From: JAVBNJ01 sp031551625
GTDB taxonomy: Bacteria; Bacteroidota; Bacteroidia; Bacteroidales; UBA932
DNA: 7,617 bases
Reading direction: 5' to 3'
Assembly (NCBI GenBank): GCA_031551625.1
Contig: JAVBNJ010000140.1
Coordinates: 1 to 7,617, forward strand
The position numbers and the translations under genes are program-made. Shown here one piece after another: positions 1 to 6,350 of this stretch. Position 1 is the stretch's first letter, and each line of letters starts with the position of its first letter. A model generated the notes under the pieces. It saw nothing but the letters and a program-made list of their open reading frames with translations. It had not been told where the DNA came from and made no database searches.

Positions 1-61
1 AAGTTTTTAACATTTTTTTATGGGCGGCAGGTCCAACGCACGTATGCAACATAAAAAGTTG

Positions 62-69
62 TACTTTTG
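62..69 (+). promoter_or_regulatory. Bacteroidota -7 box (TACTTTTG) for the FAD dehydrogenase gene
   Basis: TACTTTTG matches the Bacteroidota sigma-ABfr -7 consensus TAnnTTTG and lies 51 bases before the ATG at 121, leaving a leader of roughly 45 bases. No clean TTTG (-33) element is visible about 20 bases upstream, so the assignment rests on the -7 box and its position. Confidence 0.5.
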
Positions 70-120
70 TATTACAATTATATGCATGGCGAATAAAAAA
101 GAAATTCGTGGCTAAAACAG

Positions 121-1701
121 ATGATTCATACCATTGATATAACCGTATTACCCGAAGTAGCAACTGCTCCGGAGCAATTAAAATATACAGTAGCCGATGT
201 TTTACAAGTTTCCGTAAAGGAAATTTCGGCTGTGCAAGTGCTACGTCGCTCGATTGATGCGCGGCGCGGACGGCCGCACTGGCAATTGAAAGTACAAGTA
301 TATATGTCCCCCCTAACTCCCAAGGGGGAACAATACGAGTATCGACCAGCATCTCTTTCCCCTCATGAGGCAGGTAAGGCCGTTATCATCGTCGGTGCAG
401 GCCCTGCGGGATTGTTCGCTGCATTGAAATTGATAGAACGCGGCTTACGTCCGATAATTCTGGAACGCGGAAAAAACGTAAGCGAACGCAAATACGACAT
501 CGCCAAATTGACCCGCGAGCACTTTGTGAACCCGCATTCCAACTGGTGTTTCGGCGAAGGTGGCGCCGGCACATTCTCCGACGGAAAACTCTATACCCGC
601 TCAAACAAACGCGGCAACATTACCGAGATTCTGCAACAGTTGGTGTATCATGGTGCCAACCCCGATATTTTGATTGATACGCATGCACACATCGGTACCA
701 ACAAATTGCCGCGCATTATGGCCAACATCCGTAAAACTATTGAAGATTGTGGCGGCAAGTATTATTTCAATACACACATTACGGATTTGATTGTACAGAA
801 CAGGACTGTCAAAGGGGCGATAGCTGCCGACGGGACTCGCTACGAAGGCGTAGCGGTAATCCTTGCTACCGGCCATTCGGCACGTGATATTTACGAACTT
901 TTCGCCCGAAAACAATGGGCGTTCGAAGCCAAACCTTTTGCCATGGGCGTACGCGCCGAACATCCACAGGCACTGATAAACGAACTGCAATACCACGGGC
1001 GCAACTATTCGCCATTATTACCTCAGGCAACGTATAATTTAGTTACACAAGTACAGAAACGTGGCGTATTCTCATTTTGCATGTGTCCAGGCGGGCTAAT
1101 TGTACCTGCAGCCACTGCATCGGGTGAATTAGTCGTTAATGGCATGTCGAATTCGCAACGCAACTCGCCATTCGCCAATGCAGGTATTGTGGCGCAAGTG
1201 AACCTTACCGATTTGCACAGCTATGAAAAATACGGTGCACTGGCAGGCCTGCGTTTTCAACAAGACGTGGAGCAACGGATGTTTGCCGCAGCCAACCGGT
1301 CGCAAGCAGCTCCTGCACAACGCATGCTTGATTTTGTAAAAGGCAAAGCCTCTTCGTCGTTGGGTAAAACATCGTACATGGCAGGTACCCCCACGAATGC
1401 ACCGCTACACGAATTACTACCTGGCTATATAACTAAAAGTTTGCAACAGGCATTTAAAGACTTTGACCGTAAAATGCGAGGCTATCTCAGCGCCGAGGCT
1501 ATGTTAGTGGCTGTGGAGTCGCGCACCTCATCGCCGGTACGCATTTTACGCCACCCTGATACGCTCGAACATGTGCAACTATCCGGACTTTACCCCTGTG
1601 GCGAAGGAGCAGGCTATGCAGGGGGTATTACTTCATCGGCCATTGACGGAGTTAATTGCGCGGAACAGATCGCAATAAAAATTAATAGATTATCTATTTG
1701 A
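121..1701 (+). CDS. FAD-dependent dehydrogenase (COG2509-like NAD(P)/FAD oxidoreductase)
   Basis: This 526-residue cytoplasmic flavoprotein has no signal peptide or membrane segment. A small N-terminal domain (about 1-80) precedes a Rossmann FAD-binding core that opens with VGAGPAG at 91-97, in a beta-strand/helix setting (VIIVGAGPAGLFAAL), with the ribose-binding acid E115 at the end of the second strand. FGEGGAGTFSDGK (144-156) and ATGHSARD (249-256) are further nucleotide-site motifs. The C-terminal GLYPCGEGAGYAGGI (489-503) is the typical closing FAD contact. Length and architecture fit the uncharacterised FAD-dependent dehydrogenases of COG2509. The substrate is unknown; an FCMCPGG segment (319-325) with two cysteines might be redox-active, but that is inference. 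The ATG at 121 follows a TAnnTTTG box, and no in-frame upstream start extends the protein. It appears monocistronic, with no clear hairpin terminator after the TGA. Confidence 0.9.
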   Translation: MIHTIDITVLPEVATAPEQLKYTVADVLQVSVKEISAVQVLRRSIDARRGRPHWQLKVQVYMSPLTPKGEQYEYRPASLSPHEAGKAVIIVGAGPAGLFAALKLIERGLRPIILERGKNVSERKYDIAKLTREHFVNPHSNWCFGEGGAGTFSDGKLYTRSNKRGNITEILQQLVYHGANPDILIDTHAHIGTNKLPRIMANIRKTIEDCGGKYYFNTHITDLIVQNRTVKGAIAADGTRYEGVAVILATGHSARDIYELFARKQWAFEAKPFAMGVRAEHPQALINELQYHGRNYSPLLPQATYNLVTQVQKRGVFSFCMCPGGLIVPAATASGELVVNGMSNSQRNSPFANAGIVAQVNLTDLHSYEKYGALAGLRFQQDVEQRMFAAANRSQAAPAQRMLDFVKGKASSSLGKTSYMAGTPTNAPLHELLPGYITKSLQQAFKDFDRKMRGYLSAEAMLVAVESRTSSPVRILRHPDTLEHVQLSGLYPCGEGAGYAGGITSSAIDGVNCAEQIAIKINRLSI

Positions 1702-1716
1702 TTAATATACTGTTTC

Positions 1717-1779
1717 TACATTTTATAACTATTTTGTTTGAGCCATTAATACATTCTAACTATTTTGTTACATTTTATA
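1717..1779. repeat. Short AT-rich direct repeats downstream of the FAD dehydrogenase gene
   Basis: TAACTATTTTGTT occurs at 1726-1738 and again at 1757-1769, 31 bases apart. TACATTTTATA occurs at 1717-1727 and 1769-1779, with a related TACATTCTAAC at 1750-1760. Together they form two and a half diverged units of TACATT(TTA)TAACTATTTTGTT. They lie 16 bases after the stop codon and may be degenerate tandem repeats or protein-binding sites. AT-rich sequence makes chance similarity possible. The whole 1702-1985 gap holds no convincing gene or terminator. Confidence 0.5.
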
Positions 1780-1930
1780 TATTCCGGACTTCTGCTCTTT
1801 GTAAACACCTTGTAATCTTCTTTGCCGTCTCTGGTATACACACAAGGTAAGTATAAGAAATAATGCTTGCAAATTCGATATATAGTTTCTGGATACGGAA
1901 AACATTTACTAAAGAACGGCAAATTTTTAC

Positions 1931-1938
1931 TACCTTTG
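1931..1938 (+). promoter_or_regulatory. Bacteroidota -7 box (TACCTTTG) for the M13 peptidase gene
   Basis: TACCTTTG is a full match to TAnnTTTG. It sits 47 bases before the ATG at 1986. A weak -33-like TTTA lies at 1905-1908, 22 bases upstream of the box. The leader is very A/T-rich (an A-run just before ATG), as is common for Bacteroidota translation starts without Shine-Dalgarno pairing. Confidence 0.65.
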
Positions 1939-1985
1939 TAAATTCTTATTGCTTAATACTATTAAAGTAAAAAAAATTATACCAA

Positions 1986-4025
1986 ATGAAAAAAACACTT
2001 TTATTTACTGCTTGTCTTATGACTGCTTTAAGCGCTTGTAACAACAAGCCTGCAAAAGTATCGGGCGTGGAACTTAGCAACCTCGATACGACGGTAGGCC
2101 CCGCCACTGATTTTTACCAGTACGCCTGCGGCGGCTGGATGGCTAACAACCCGCTAAAACCCGAATATGCCCGTTACGGTGCATTCGACAAATTACGCGA
2201 AGAAAACAATTTGCAAGTCAATGCCTTAGTGCAAGACTTGGCTAAGCAAACAAATGCTACCGGATCGGTAGCCGACAAAATTGCAACGCTCTACAATGTT
2301 GGTATGGATAGCGTAACGCTGAACCAACAAGGTGCTGCACCGATCCAACCGATGCTGCAAAAAATTGCCGCACTGAACAAACCGGCCGACATGGCAACTG
2401 AAATTCTTGCGCTGCACAAACAAGGCATTCACCCGTTTTTTGCACTGTTTGCCGAAGCCGATTTCTCGGACAGCAAAACCGATATTGCTTGGTTGTATCA
2501 AAATGGACTGGGCATGGGACAACGCGACTATTACCTCGACAAAGATGCACGCAGTGAGGAAATCCGTACAAAATATGTAGCTATGTTGACCAACATGTTC
2601 CGCCTCTCGGGCTATGATGTGATGGTTAACGCGAAGCCGGAAGAGTTGGCGAAAAATGTAATGGCCTTCGAAACCCGCATGGCAACAGCCTTTATGAACA
2701 AACTGGACGAGCGCGACCCGCACAAGATGTTCAATAAGAAAGAAGTAACCGAATTGGCAACCATCGCTCCTAACTTTGATTTCAAAGCCTATTTCGACGG
2801 AATGGGCCTGCCGCAACTGAAATCGTTGAACGTGGCTCAACCCGATTACATCAAAGCATTCAGCGAAATGATGGCTACGGCCAAACCCGAAGACATTAAA
2901 GCCTACCTGGCATGGAACATAATTCACGATGCATCGTCGTACTTAAGCGATAACTTTGTGAACGAAAATTTTGACTTCTATGGCCGCATAATGACCGGCA
3001 GTCAAGAATTGCGCCCACGCTGGAAACGCGTGATTGGCGTAGTAAACGGCTCGTTGGGCGAAGCAGTGGGACAAATTTATGTGGAAAAATATTTCCCGGC
3101 CGAATCAAAAGAACGCATGGTGCACTTGGTGAAAAACCTGCAAACTGCACTGGGCGAACGTATCCAAGCTGCTTCGTGGATGGATGCACAAACCAAAACG
3201 AAAGCAATGGAAAAACTGAACACATTCCATGTGAAAATCGGTTACCCCGACAAATGGCGCGACTACTCGGCCCTCGAAATTAAAACCGACAGCTATTGGG
3301 CTAATGTAGTTCGTTCAAATGAGTTTGATGTACAATACAGCCTCAACAAAATTGATAAGCCGAAAGATGTGGACGAATGGGGCATGACGCCGCAAACGGT
3401 GAATGCATACTACAACCCGACGACAAACGAAATCTGTTTCCCCGCCGCTATCCTGCAACCGCCGTTCTTCCGTGCCGGTGCCGACGATGCGGTTAACTAC
3501 GGAGCAATTGGCGTAGTAATCGGTCACGAAATGACACACGGTTTCGACGATCAGGGTCGGCAATACGACAAGGACGGTAACCTCAAAGACTGGTGGCAAA
3601 CGGCCGATGCTGAAAACTTTAAACAACGTTCGCAAGTATTGGTTGACTGGTTCAACAACATTGAAGTAGCTCCGGGTATGAAAGCCAACGGTGAATATAC
3701 GCTGGGTGAAAATATTGCCGACAACGGCGGTATTCAAATTTCGCTCCAGGCCATGCAAAAGGCATTGACAGCCGGCGAAATCAACAAAGACAAGATGGAT
3801 GGTTTTACCCCCGAACAACGTTTCTTCCTTGCTTATGCAGGAGTATGGGCCGGTAATATCCGCCCGCAGGAAATTGAACGCCTCACAAAACAAGATGTAC
3901 ACTCGCTCGGCAAATGGCGTGTTGACGCTACGCTGCCGCACATCGAAACATTTATCAAAGCTTTTGATGTGAAACCCGGCGATGCAATGTATCTTGCTCC
4001 CGAACAACAGGCCTCTATTTGGTAA
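1986..4025 (+). CDS. pepO: M13 family zinc metallopeptidase, lipoprotein (PepO/neprilysin-like)
   Basis: This 679-residue endopeptidase is predicted to cleave oligopeptides outside the cytoplasm. The N-terminus MKKTLLFTACLMTALSAC is a lipoprotein signal with lipobox LSAC and acylated Cys18, so the mature enzyme is membrane-anchored in the periplasm or at the surface. TDFYQYACGGW (41-51) begins the M13 N-terminal domain (to about 450). The catalytic domain shows the substrate-binding NAYYNP (473-478), the zinc motif HEMTH (514-518, ligands H514 and H518, catalytic E515) and GENIADNGG (574-582, third ligand E575 and supporting D579). DVHSLGKWR (637-645) carries the neprilysin-type active-site His639 and Arg645. 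The protein ends in Trp, as M13 enzymes do (CRVW in neprilysin), although the usual Cys of that ending is absent. Length is normal for the family and all catalytic residues are present. It has its own promoter box and a strong terminator. Confidence 0.96.
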   Translation: MKKTLLFTACLMTALSACNNKPAKVSGVELSNLDTTVGPATDFYQYACGGWMANNPLKPEYARYGAFDKLREENNLQVNALVQDLAKQTNATGSVADKIATLYNVGMDSVTLNQQGAAPIQPMLQKIAALNKPADMATEILALHKQGIHPFFALFAEADFSDSKTDIAWLYQNGLGMGQRDYYLDKDARSEEIRTKYVAMLTNMFRLSGYDVMVNAKPEELAKNVMAFETRMATAFMNKLDERDPHKMFNKKEVTELATIAPNFDFKAYFDGMGLPQLKSLNVAQPDYIKAFSEMMATAKPEDIKAYLAWNIIHDASSYLSDNFVNENFDFYGRIMTGSQELRPRWKRVIGVVNGSLGEAVGQIYVEKYFPAESKERMVHLVKNLQTALGERIQAASWMDAQTKTKAMEKLNTFHVKIGYPDKWRDYSALEIKTDSYWANVVRSNEFDVQYSLNKIDKPKDVDEWGMTPQTVNAYYNPTTNEICFPAAILQPPFFRAGADDAVNYGAIGVVIGHEMTHGFDDQGRQYDKDGNLKDWWQTADAENFKQRSQVLVDWFNNIEVAPGMKANGEYTLGENIADNGGIQISLQAMQKALTAGEINKDKMDGFTPEQRFFLAYAGVWAGNIRPQEIERLTKQDVHSLGKWRVDATLPHIETFIKAFDVKPGDAMYLAPEQQASIW

Positions 4026-4046
4026 AAGGCGAATATATGAAAAGGC

Positions 4047-4083
4047 AAAAGCCGTTTCCAAAATCACGGAAACGGCTTTTTTT
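4047..4083 (+). terminator. Strong rho-independent terminator after the M13 peptidase gene
   Basis: A perfect 13-base-pair stem (AAAAGCCGTTTCC at 4047-4059 against GGAAACGGCTTTT at 4068-4080) encloses an eight-base loop and runs into seven T residues (4077-4083). It begins 21 bases after the peptidase stop. The A-run on the left arm would give a U-run on the other strand, so it could act in both directions. Confidence 0.93.
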
Positions 4084-4086
4084 GTG

Positions 4087-4094
4087 TACATTTG
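4087..4094 (+). promoter_or_regulatory. Bacteroidota -7 box (TACATTTG) for the EFR1-like gene
   Basis: TACATTTG fits TAnnTTTG exactly and begins only four bases after the terminator T-run. It predicts a transcript starting around 4100 and a leader of about 20 bases before ATG 4119. The -33 position would fall inside the terminator hairpin, where no TTTG is seen. The in-frame TTG at 4092 is part of this box, which argues against TTG as the start codon. Confidence 0.5.
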
Positions 4095-4118
4095 TATCCT
4101 CATCACAACCGCAGAAGT

Positions 4119-4883
4119 ATGATTTTTTATTTTTCGGGGACAGGCAACTCGCGTTGGGTAGCCACTCAATTAGGAAAAGCGTTGGACGAAAAGGTGGTTT
4201 CCATAGCCAACGCTTTACAGAATGCGCAAAGCGGTCTGACGTATGACGTACTGCCTGACGAAAAAATCATTTTCGTATTTCCCGTCCACTCGTGGGGCCC
4301 GGCAGTGCTGGTGCCCGAGTTTATTGAGAAAATGACATTGCGCAACTACACCGTCCAACCGGTGTATGTAGTGTGTACCTGTGGCGATGAATGCGGCTAC
4401 ACAGCTGCCATGATGCGGCGTGCATTGGCCACTAAAAAAATAGTTCTTACCAAAGCATATTCTATTATTATGCCCAATAATTACATCCTGCTGCCCGGCT
4501 TCGACACCGACCCGAAGGATGTAATGCAGGAAAAGCTACGCCTTGCCCCGCAACGCCTGCAGGCGATTGTCGAAAATATCCAACAAAACGGCACGGACAA
4601 AATTTACACAACCGGACGTTTCCCCATTTTGAAAAGCGATATTATTTACCCGCTGTTCAAGAAATTCAATATAGGCCGCAATTCGTTCTACGCAAAAGAC
4701 AATTGCACCTCGTGTGCACTATGCGTGCAAAAATGCCCCACGCAAACCATTGCGTTTGTAAACGGCCACCCTCGCTGGGCCGACAATTGTGTACAATGCC
4801 TTGCCTGCATCCACTACTGCCCCGTCCGTGCCATCGAATACGGTAAAATATCACGCAAGAAGGGGCGGTATCATCATCCATAA
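4119..4883 (+). CDS. EFR1-like flavodoxin/ferredoxin fusion protein (two [4Fe-4S] motifs)
   Basis: This 254-residue cytoplasmic electron-transfer protein combines two redox modules. The N-terminus MIFYFSGTGNSR (1-12) is the FMN phosphate-binding loop of flavodoxins, and IIFVFPVHSWGP (50-61) is the following strand/loop. The C-terminus holds two ferredoxin-type motifs: C196xxC199xxC202xxxC206P and C224xxC227xxC230xxxC234P, predicted to bind two [4Fe-4S] clusters. This order matches the EFR1 family; partners and pathway are unknown. A longer reading from TTG 4092 adds nine residues (YPHHNRRS-like) with no family character and would begin inside the promoter box, so ATG 4119 is preferred. The last 23 codons and stop, including the final cluster ligand Cys234, are duplicated at 6175-6246. 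The tail after the last cluster is basic (SRKKGRYHHP). It faces the ATPase gene with 24 bases between stop codons and no terminator between them. Confidence 0.92.
   Translation: MIFYFSGTGNSRWVATQLGKALDEKVVSIANALQNAQSGLTYDVLPDEKIIFVFPVHSWGPAVLVPEFIEKMTLRNYTVQPVYVVCTCGDECGYTAAMMRRALATKKIVLTKAYSIIMPNNYILLPGFDTDPKDVMQEKLRLAPQRLQAIVENIQQNGTDKIYTTGRFPILKSDIIYPLFKKFNIGRNSFYAKDNCTSCALCVQKCPTQTIAFVNGHPRWADNCVQCLACIHYCPVRAIEYGKISRKKGRYHHP
4812..4883 (+). repeat. Left copy of a 72-base direct repeat (3' end of the EFR1-like gene)
   Basis: It starts exactly at codon 232 (CAC, His) of the EFR1-like gene and runs through the TAA stop. It matches 6175-6246 at 70 of 72 positions with an offset of 1363; the first 65 bases are identical. 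The differences are at 4877 (T, versus C at 6240) and 4883 (A, versus G at 6246). Similarity stops abruptly outside both ends. With the right copy it brackets the ATPase gene. Confidence 0.97.
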
Positions 4884-4907
4884 ATTCTCGTTACGAGCCA
4901 ACGCTAA

Positions 4908-6050
4908 TTATTTCTTAATCATAAAATAATGACTAGCAATCCAATATTTATACATTGGGTCTTGAAAGTCAATTTTAACGCCTGTAATATCTATGATATC
5001 GCGGTTGAGTAACGCTTTTTTGATACGTGTGATATTGCTTGAAGTACCTAATTTATAACGAAGCAACACTGCTTGTGAACTGAATTGAGTTTCGCCGGCC
5101 ACTAATGCTTTCAAGAAATTGAGTTGCGATGTAGGTAATAGTTCGGTAATGTTTGTAAACAATAAACCCAATTGGTTTATTAAACTCACGAAAGCCGTTT
5201 CCACTATTCCGCGGTTGCATTTGCGGGCCGTACGCAGCCACACTTGCTGTGCCAATTGTTGTACATAGTATGGGTGATTGTCGGCCAGTGACACAATCCG
5301 TTCGGCATCGGCCTCGCTGATTTCTTTTTTTGTATCGTGGAAACGCTTGGTAATAAACTGTACCCACTCGTTAGTGCCGATTTTTTGAAGAAAAAGGATA
5401 TCACCAAATTTGTAAAAGGGCATCGACGAATTGGTAAACACATCAAGCATCATGTGGCGCTTGCTACCATAAAGGCAATATGACACACGCGTATGCCGTT
5501 GCCAATGCGCGCGTAGTTTGCGCTGAAACGCCACTGGGGCATCGAATTCGGCCACACTTTGAAACTCGTCGATACACAACACGATCCGTATATTTTTGGC
5601 AATAGCTATCGACTCTGCTAAATTCAGAATATCGTCGGGGTTTTTCTTCAACTCTTCCCAGCCTACACCAAACGAAAGCTCTTCGCGCTGGTCGGGCGAG
5701 AACGAAATACGCGGCATCAGATGAGATAAAAATCTTTTTGCATTAACCATTATCTCTTCCCATTTTGTCGATGTAGCTTTCAGTACTTCCTTAGCCAACG
5801 CGGTGTAAAAATCTTCTTCGGTGCGTACATTGAATAAATCGACTTGACACACTTTGATTTTCGACTTTTGCGTCGACACTTTTGTTGCCACTGCATTTAC
5901 CAACGATGTCTTACCCCAGCGTCGCGGCGAAATAATGATGGTGTTGATGCGGTTACGGAAATTTGTTTCCAACAACGCCGACTCTTTTTCCCTGTCTGTA
6001 AAATCAACCGATGTAGCCAGTTGTCCGAATATAAAAGGAGCCAATTCCAT
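4908..6050 (-). CDS. AAA+ ATPase of the ATPase_2 (archaeal-type) family
   Basis: This 380-residue P-loop ATPase appears cytoplasmic. After an N-terminal FxDR element (FTDREKE, 17-23), SPRRWGKTS (41-49) is the Walker A loop; its first Gly is replaced by Ser, as in many members of this family. RIVLCIDEFQ (155-164) is Walker B with D161/E162, and YCLYGSKRHMM (191-201) is the sensor-1 region. HPYYVQQLAQQVW (259-271) is the typical lid segment. The C-terminus (about 305-380) reads as a winged-helix domain ending in DPMYKYWI, a family hallmark. Cellular role is unknown; relatives occur in many copies in some Bacteroidota and archaea, and roles in mobile elements or stress have been suggested but not shown here. 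A frame from 6095 would add 15 residues but begins inside the -33 box; ATG 6050 follows the -7 box and begins the recognisable protein (MELAPFIFGQ). It is flanked by the 72-base repeats. Confidence 0.9.
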   Translation of the reverse strand: MELAPFIFGQLATSVDFTDREKESALLETNFRNRINTIIISPRRWGKTSLVNAVATKVSTQKSKIKVCQVDLFNVRTEEDFYTALAKEVLKATSTKWEEIMVNAKRFLSHLMPRISFSPDQREELSFGVGWEELKKNPDDILNLAESIAIAKNIRIVLCIDEFQSVAEFDAPVAFQRKLRAHWQRHTRVSYCLYGSKRHMMLDVFTNSSMPFYKFGDILFLQKIGTNEWVQFITKRFHDTKKEISEADAERIVSLADNHPYYVQQLAQQVWLRTARKCNRGIVETAFVSLINQLGLLFTNITELLPTSQLNFLKALVAGETQFSSQAVLLRYKLGTSSNITRIKKALLNRDIIDITGVKIDFQDPMYKYWIASHYFMIKK

Positions 6051-6061
6051 AGCTTTTAATT

Positions 6062-6106
6062 TCCCACAAAGATATAAAACATTTTTGTATCCCACAAATT
6101 TGTATC
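6062..6106. repeat. Interleaved short repeats overlapping the ATPase promoter
   Basis: TCCCACAAA occurs at 6062-6070 and 6090-6098 (28 bases apart), so the same sequence covers both the -33 and the -7 boxes. TTTGTATC occurs at 6084-6091 and 6099-6106 (15 bases apart), overlapping the second copy. This arrangement could provide operator sites for a repressor that shades both promoter elements, but part of the similarity follows from the shared TTTG of the two boxes. Confidence 0.5.
6067..6098 (-). promoter_or_regulatory. Promoter of the ATPase gene (TTTG-N20-TATCTTTG)
   Basis: On the minus strand TTTG (6098-6095) is followed after 20 bases by TATCTTTG (6074-6067), close to the ideal Bacteroidota -33/-7 arrangement and the best promoter in the window. 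The -7 box ends 16 bases before ATG 6050, giving a very short leader. Both boxes are embedded in a repeated TTTGTGGGA (minus strand), which occurs at 6098-6090 and 6070-6062. Confidence 0.75.
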
Positions 6107-6157
6107 ACCTATTTTTAGTTCAATTTTATGACCTATTTTTATGTGACGCATTTTTAT
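6107..6157 (-). promoter_or_regulatory. Three imperfect upstream repeats (consensus TAAAAATAGGTCA)
   Basis: Read on the plus strand, ACCTATTTTTA stands at 6107-6117 and 6131-6141, and the related ACGCATTTTTA at 6146-6156, with starts 24 and 15 bases apart. All lie just upstream of the ATPase -33 box and before the right repeat copy. They could bind a regulator of the ATPase gene or a recombination protein at the cassette end. Function is inferred only from position and repetition in AT-rich DNA. Confidence 0.4.
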
Positions 6158-6174
6158 TTCAAATTAAATTATTT

Positions 6175-6246
6175 CACTACTGCCCCGTCCGTGCCATCGA
6201 ATACGGTAAAATATCACGCAAGAAGGGGCGGTATCATCACCCATAG
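6175..6246 (+). repeat. Right copy of the 72-base repeat: stranded 3' end of the EFR1-like gene
   Basis: This copy encodes the last 23 residues of the EFR1-like protein (HYCPVRAIEYGK... to HHP) and ends with TAG instead of TAA. The only other difference, CAC for CAT at the second-last codon, is silent. It has no start, no upstream gene body and only the fourth ligand of the second cluster, so it is a non-functional gene fragment. It may be the original gene end displaced by insertion of the ATPase cassette. Confidence 0.95.
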
Positions 6247-6278
6247 AGCCGATACTCGTCTTACATGCACCCTTGCAC

Positions 6279-6306
6279 AACCCAACCATCACATGATAGT
6301 AGGGTT
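6279..6306 (-). terminator. Hairpin downstream of the surface-protein gene (possible terminator)
   Basis: In the minus-strand transcript, AACCC and GGGTT arms (6306-6302 and 6283-6279) continue after one mismatch into ACTATC/GATGGT with one G-U pair and a four-base loop. The hairpin lies 45 bases past the stop codon at 6351. No U-run follows, so it is not a canonical intrinsic terminator; it might protect the transcript end or aid termination. The rest of 6247-6350 shows nothing recognisable. Confidence 0.3.
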
Positions 6307-6350
6307 TAAGCACAGAATCCTAAAGCCTTGTATATTGATTGGATTTGCTC

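Larger units (their letters stand above)
4884..6174. mobile_element. Putative ATPase-only cassette between the direct repeats
   Basis: The 1291 bases between the two repeat copies hold a single ATPase gene with its own promoter, transcribed against the EFR1-like gene, and an AT-rich upstream region. The repeats look like the product of an insertion at a gene 3' end that left one full gene end upstream and a second stranded copy downstream. No recombinase, transposase or terminal inverted repeats are visible. A transposon would need its enzyme supplied elsewhere, and a 72-base target duplication would be unusually long. The insertion reading is inference; a local duplication of the gene end is the main alternative. 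Confidence 0.4.

Noticed and set aside
86..115. Nine-codon ATG frame (MANKKEIRG) before the FAD dehydrogenase gene, considered as a leader peptide
   Set aside because: It has no attenuator-like hairpins or codon runs after it and is short enough to be chance.
1807..1848. Inverted repeat ACCTTGT/ACAAGGT, considered as a terminator
   Set aside because: Only seven base pairs with a 28-base gap and no T-run; not a plausible terminator.
2226..2927. A 233-codon minus-strand frame inside the M13 peptidase gene
   Set aside because: Cys/His/Phe-rich composition typical of antisense translation, no promoter and no recognisable motif.
3315..4169. A 284-codon open frame on the minus strand, opposite the M13 peptidase gene
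   Set aside because: It is fully antisense to a gene with clear catalytic motifs and a normal family length, crosses the terminator, and shows no domain character. It arises from codon bias.
4906..6175. AATTATTTC at both ends of the ATPase insert (4906-4914 and 6167-6175), considered as a short target duplication
   Set aside because: Nine AT-rich bases, one copy inside the ATPase stop region; the 72-base repeat explains the geometry far better.
5854..6246. A plus-strand frame that ends with the duplicated EFR1-like C-terminus
   Set aside because: Its body is antisense to the ATPase gene; it only happens to run in frame into the stranded repeat copy. No promoter or domain supports a fusion protein.
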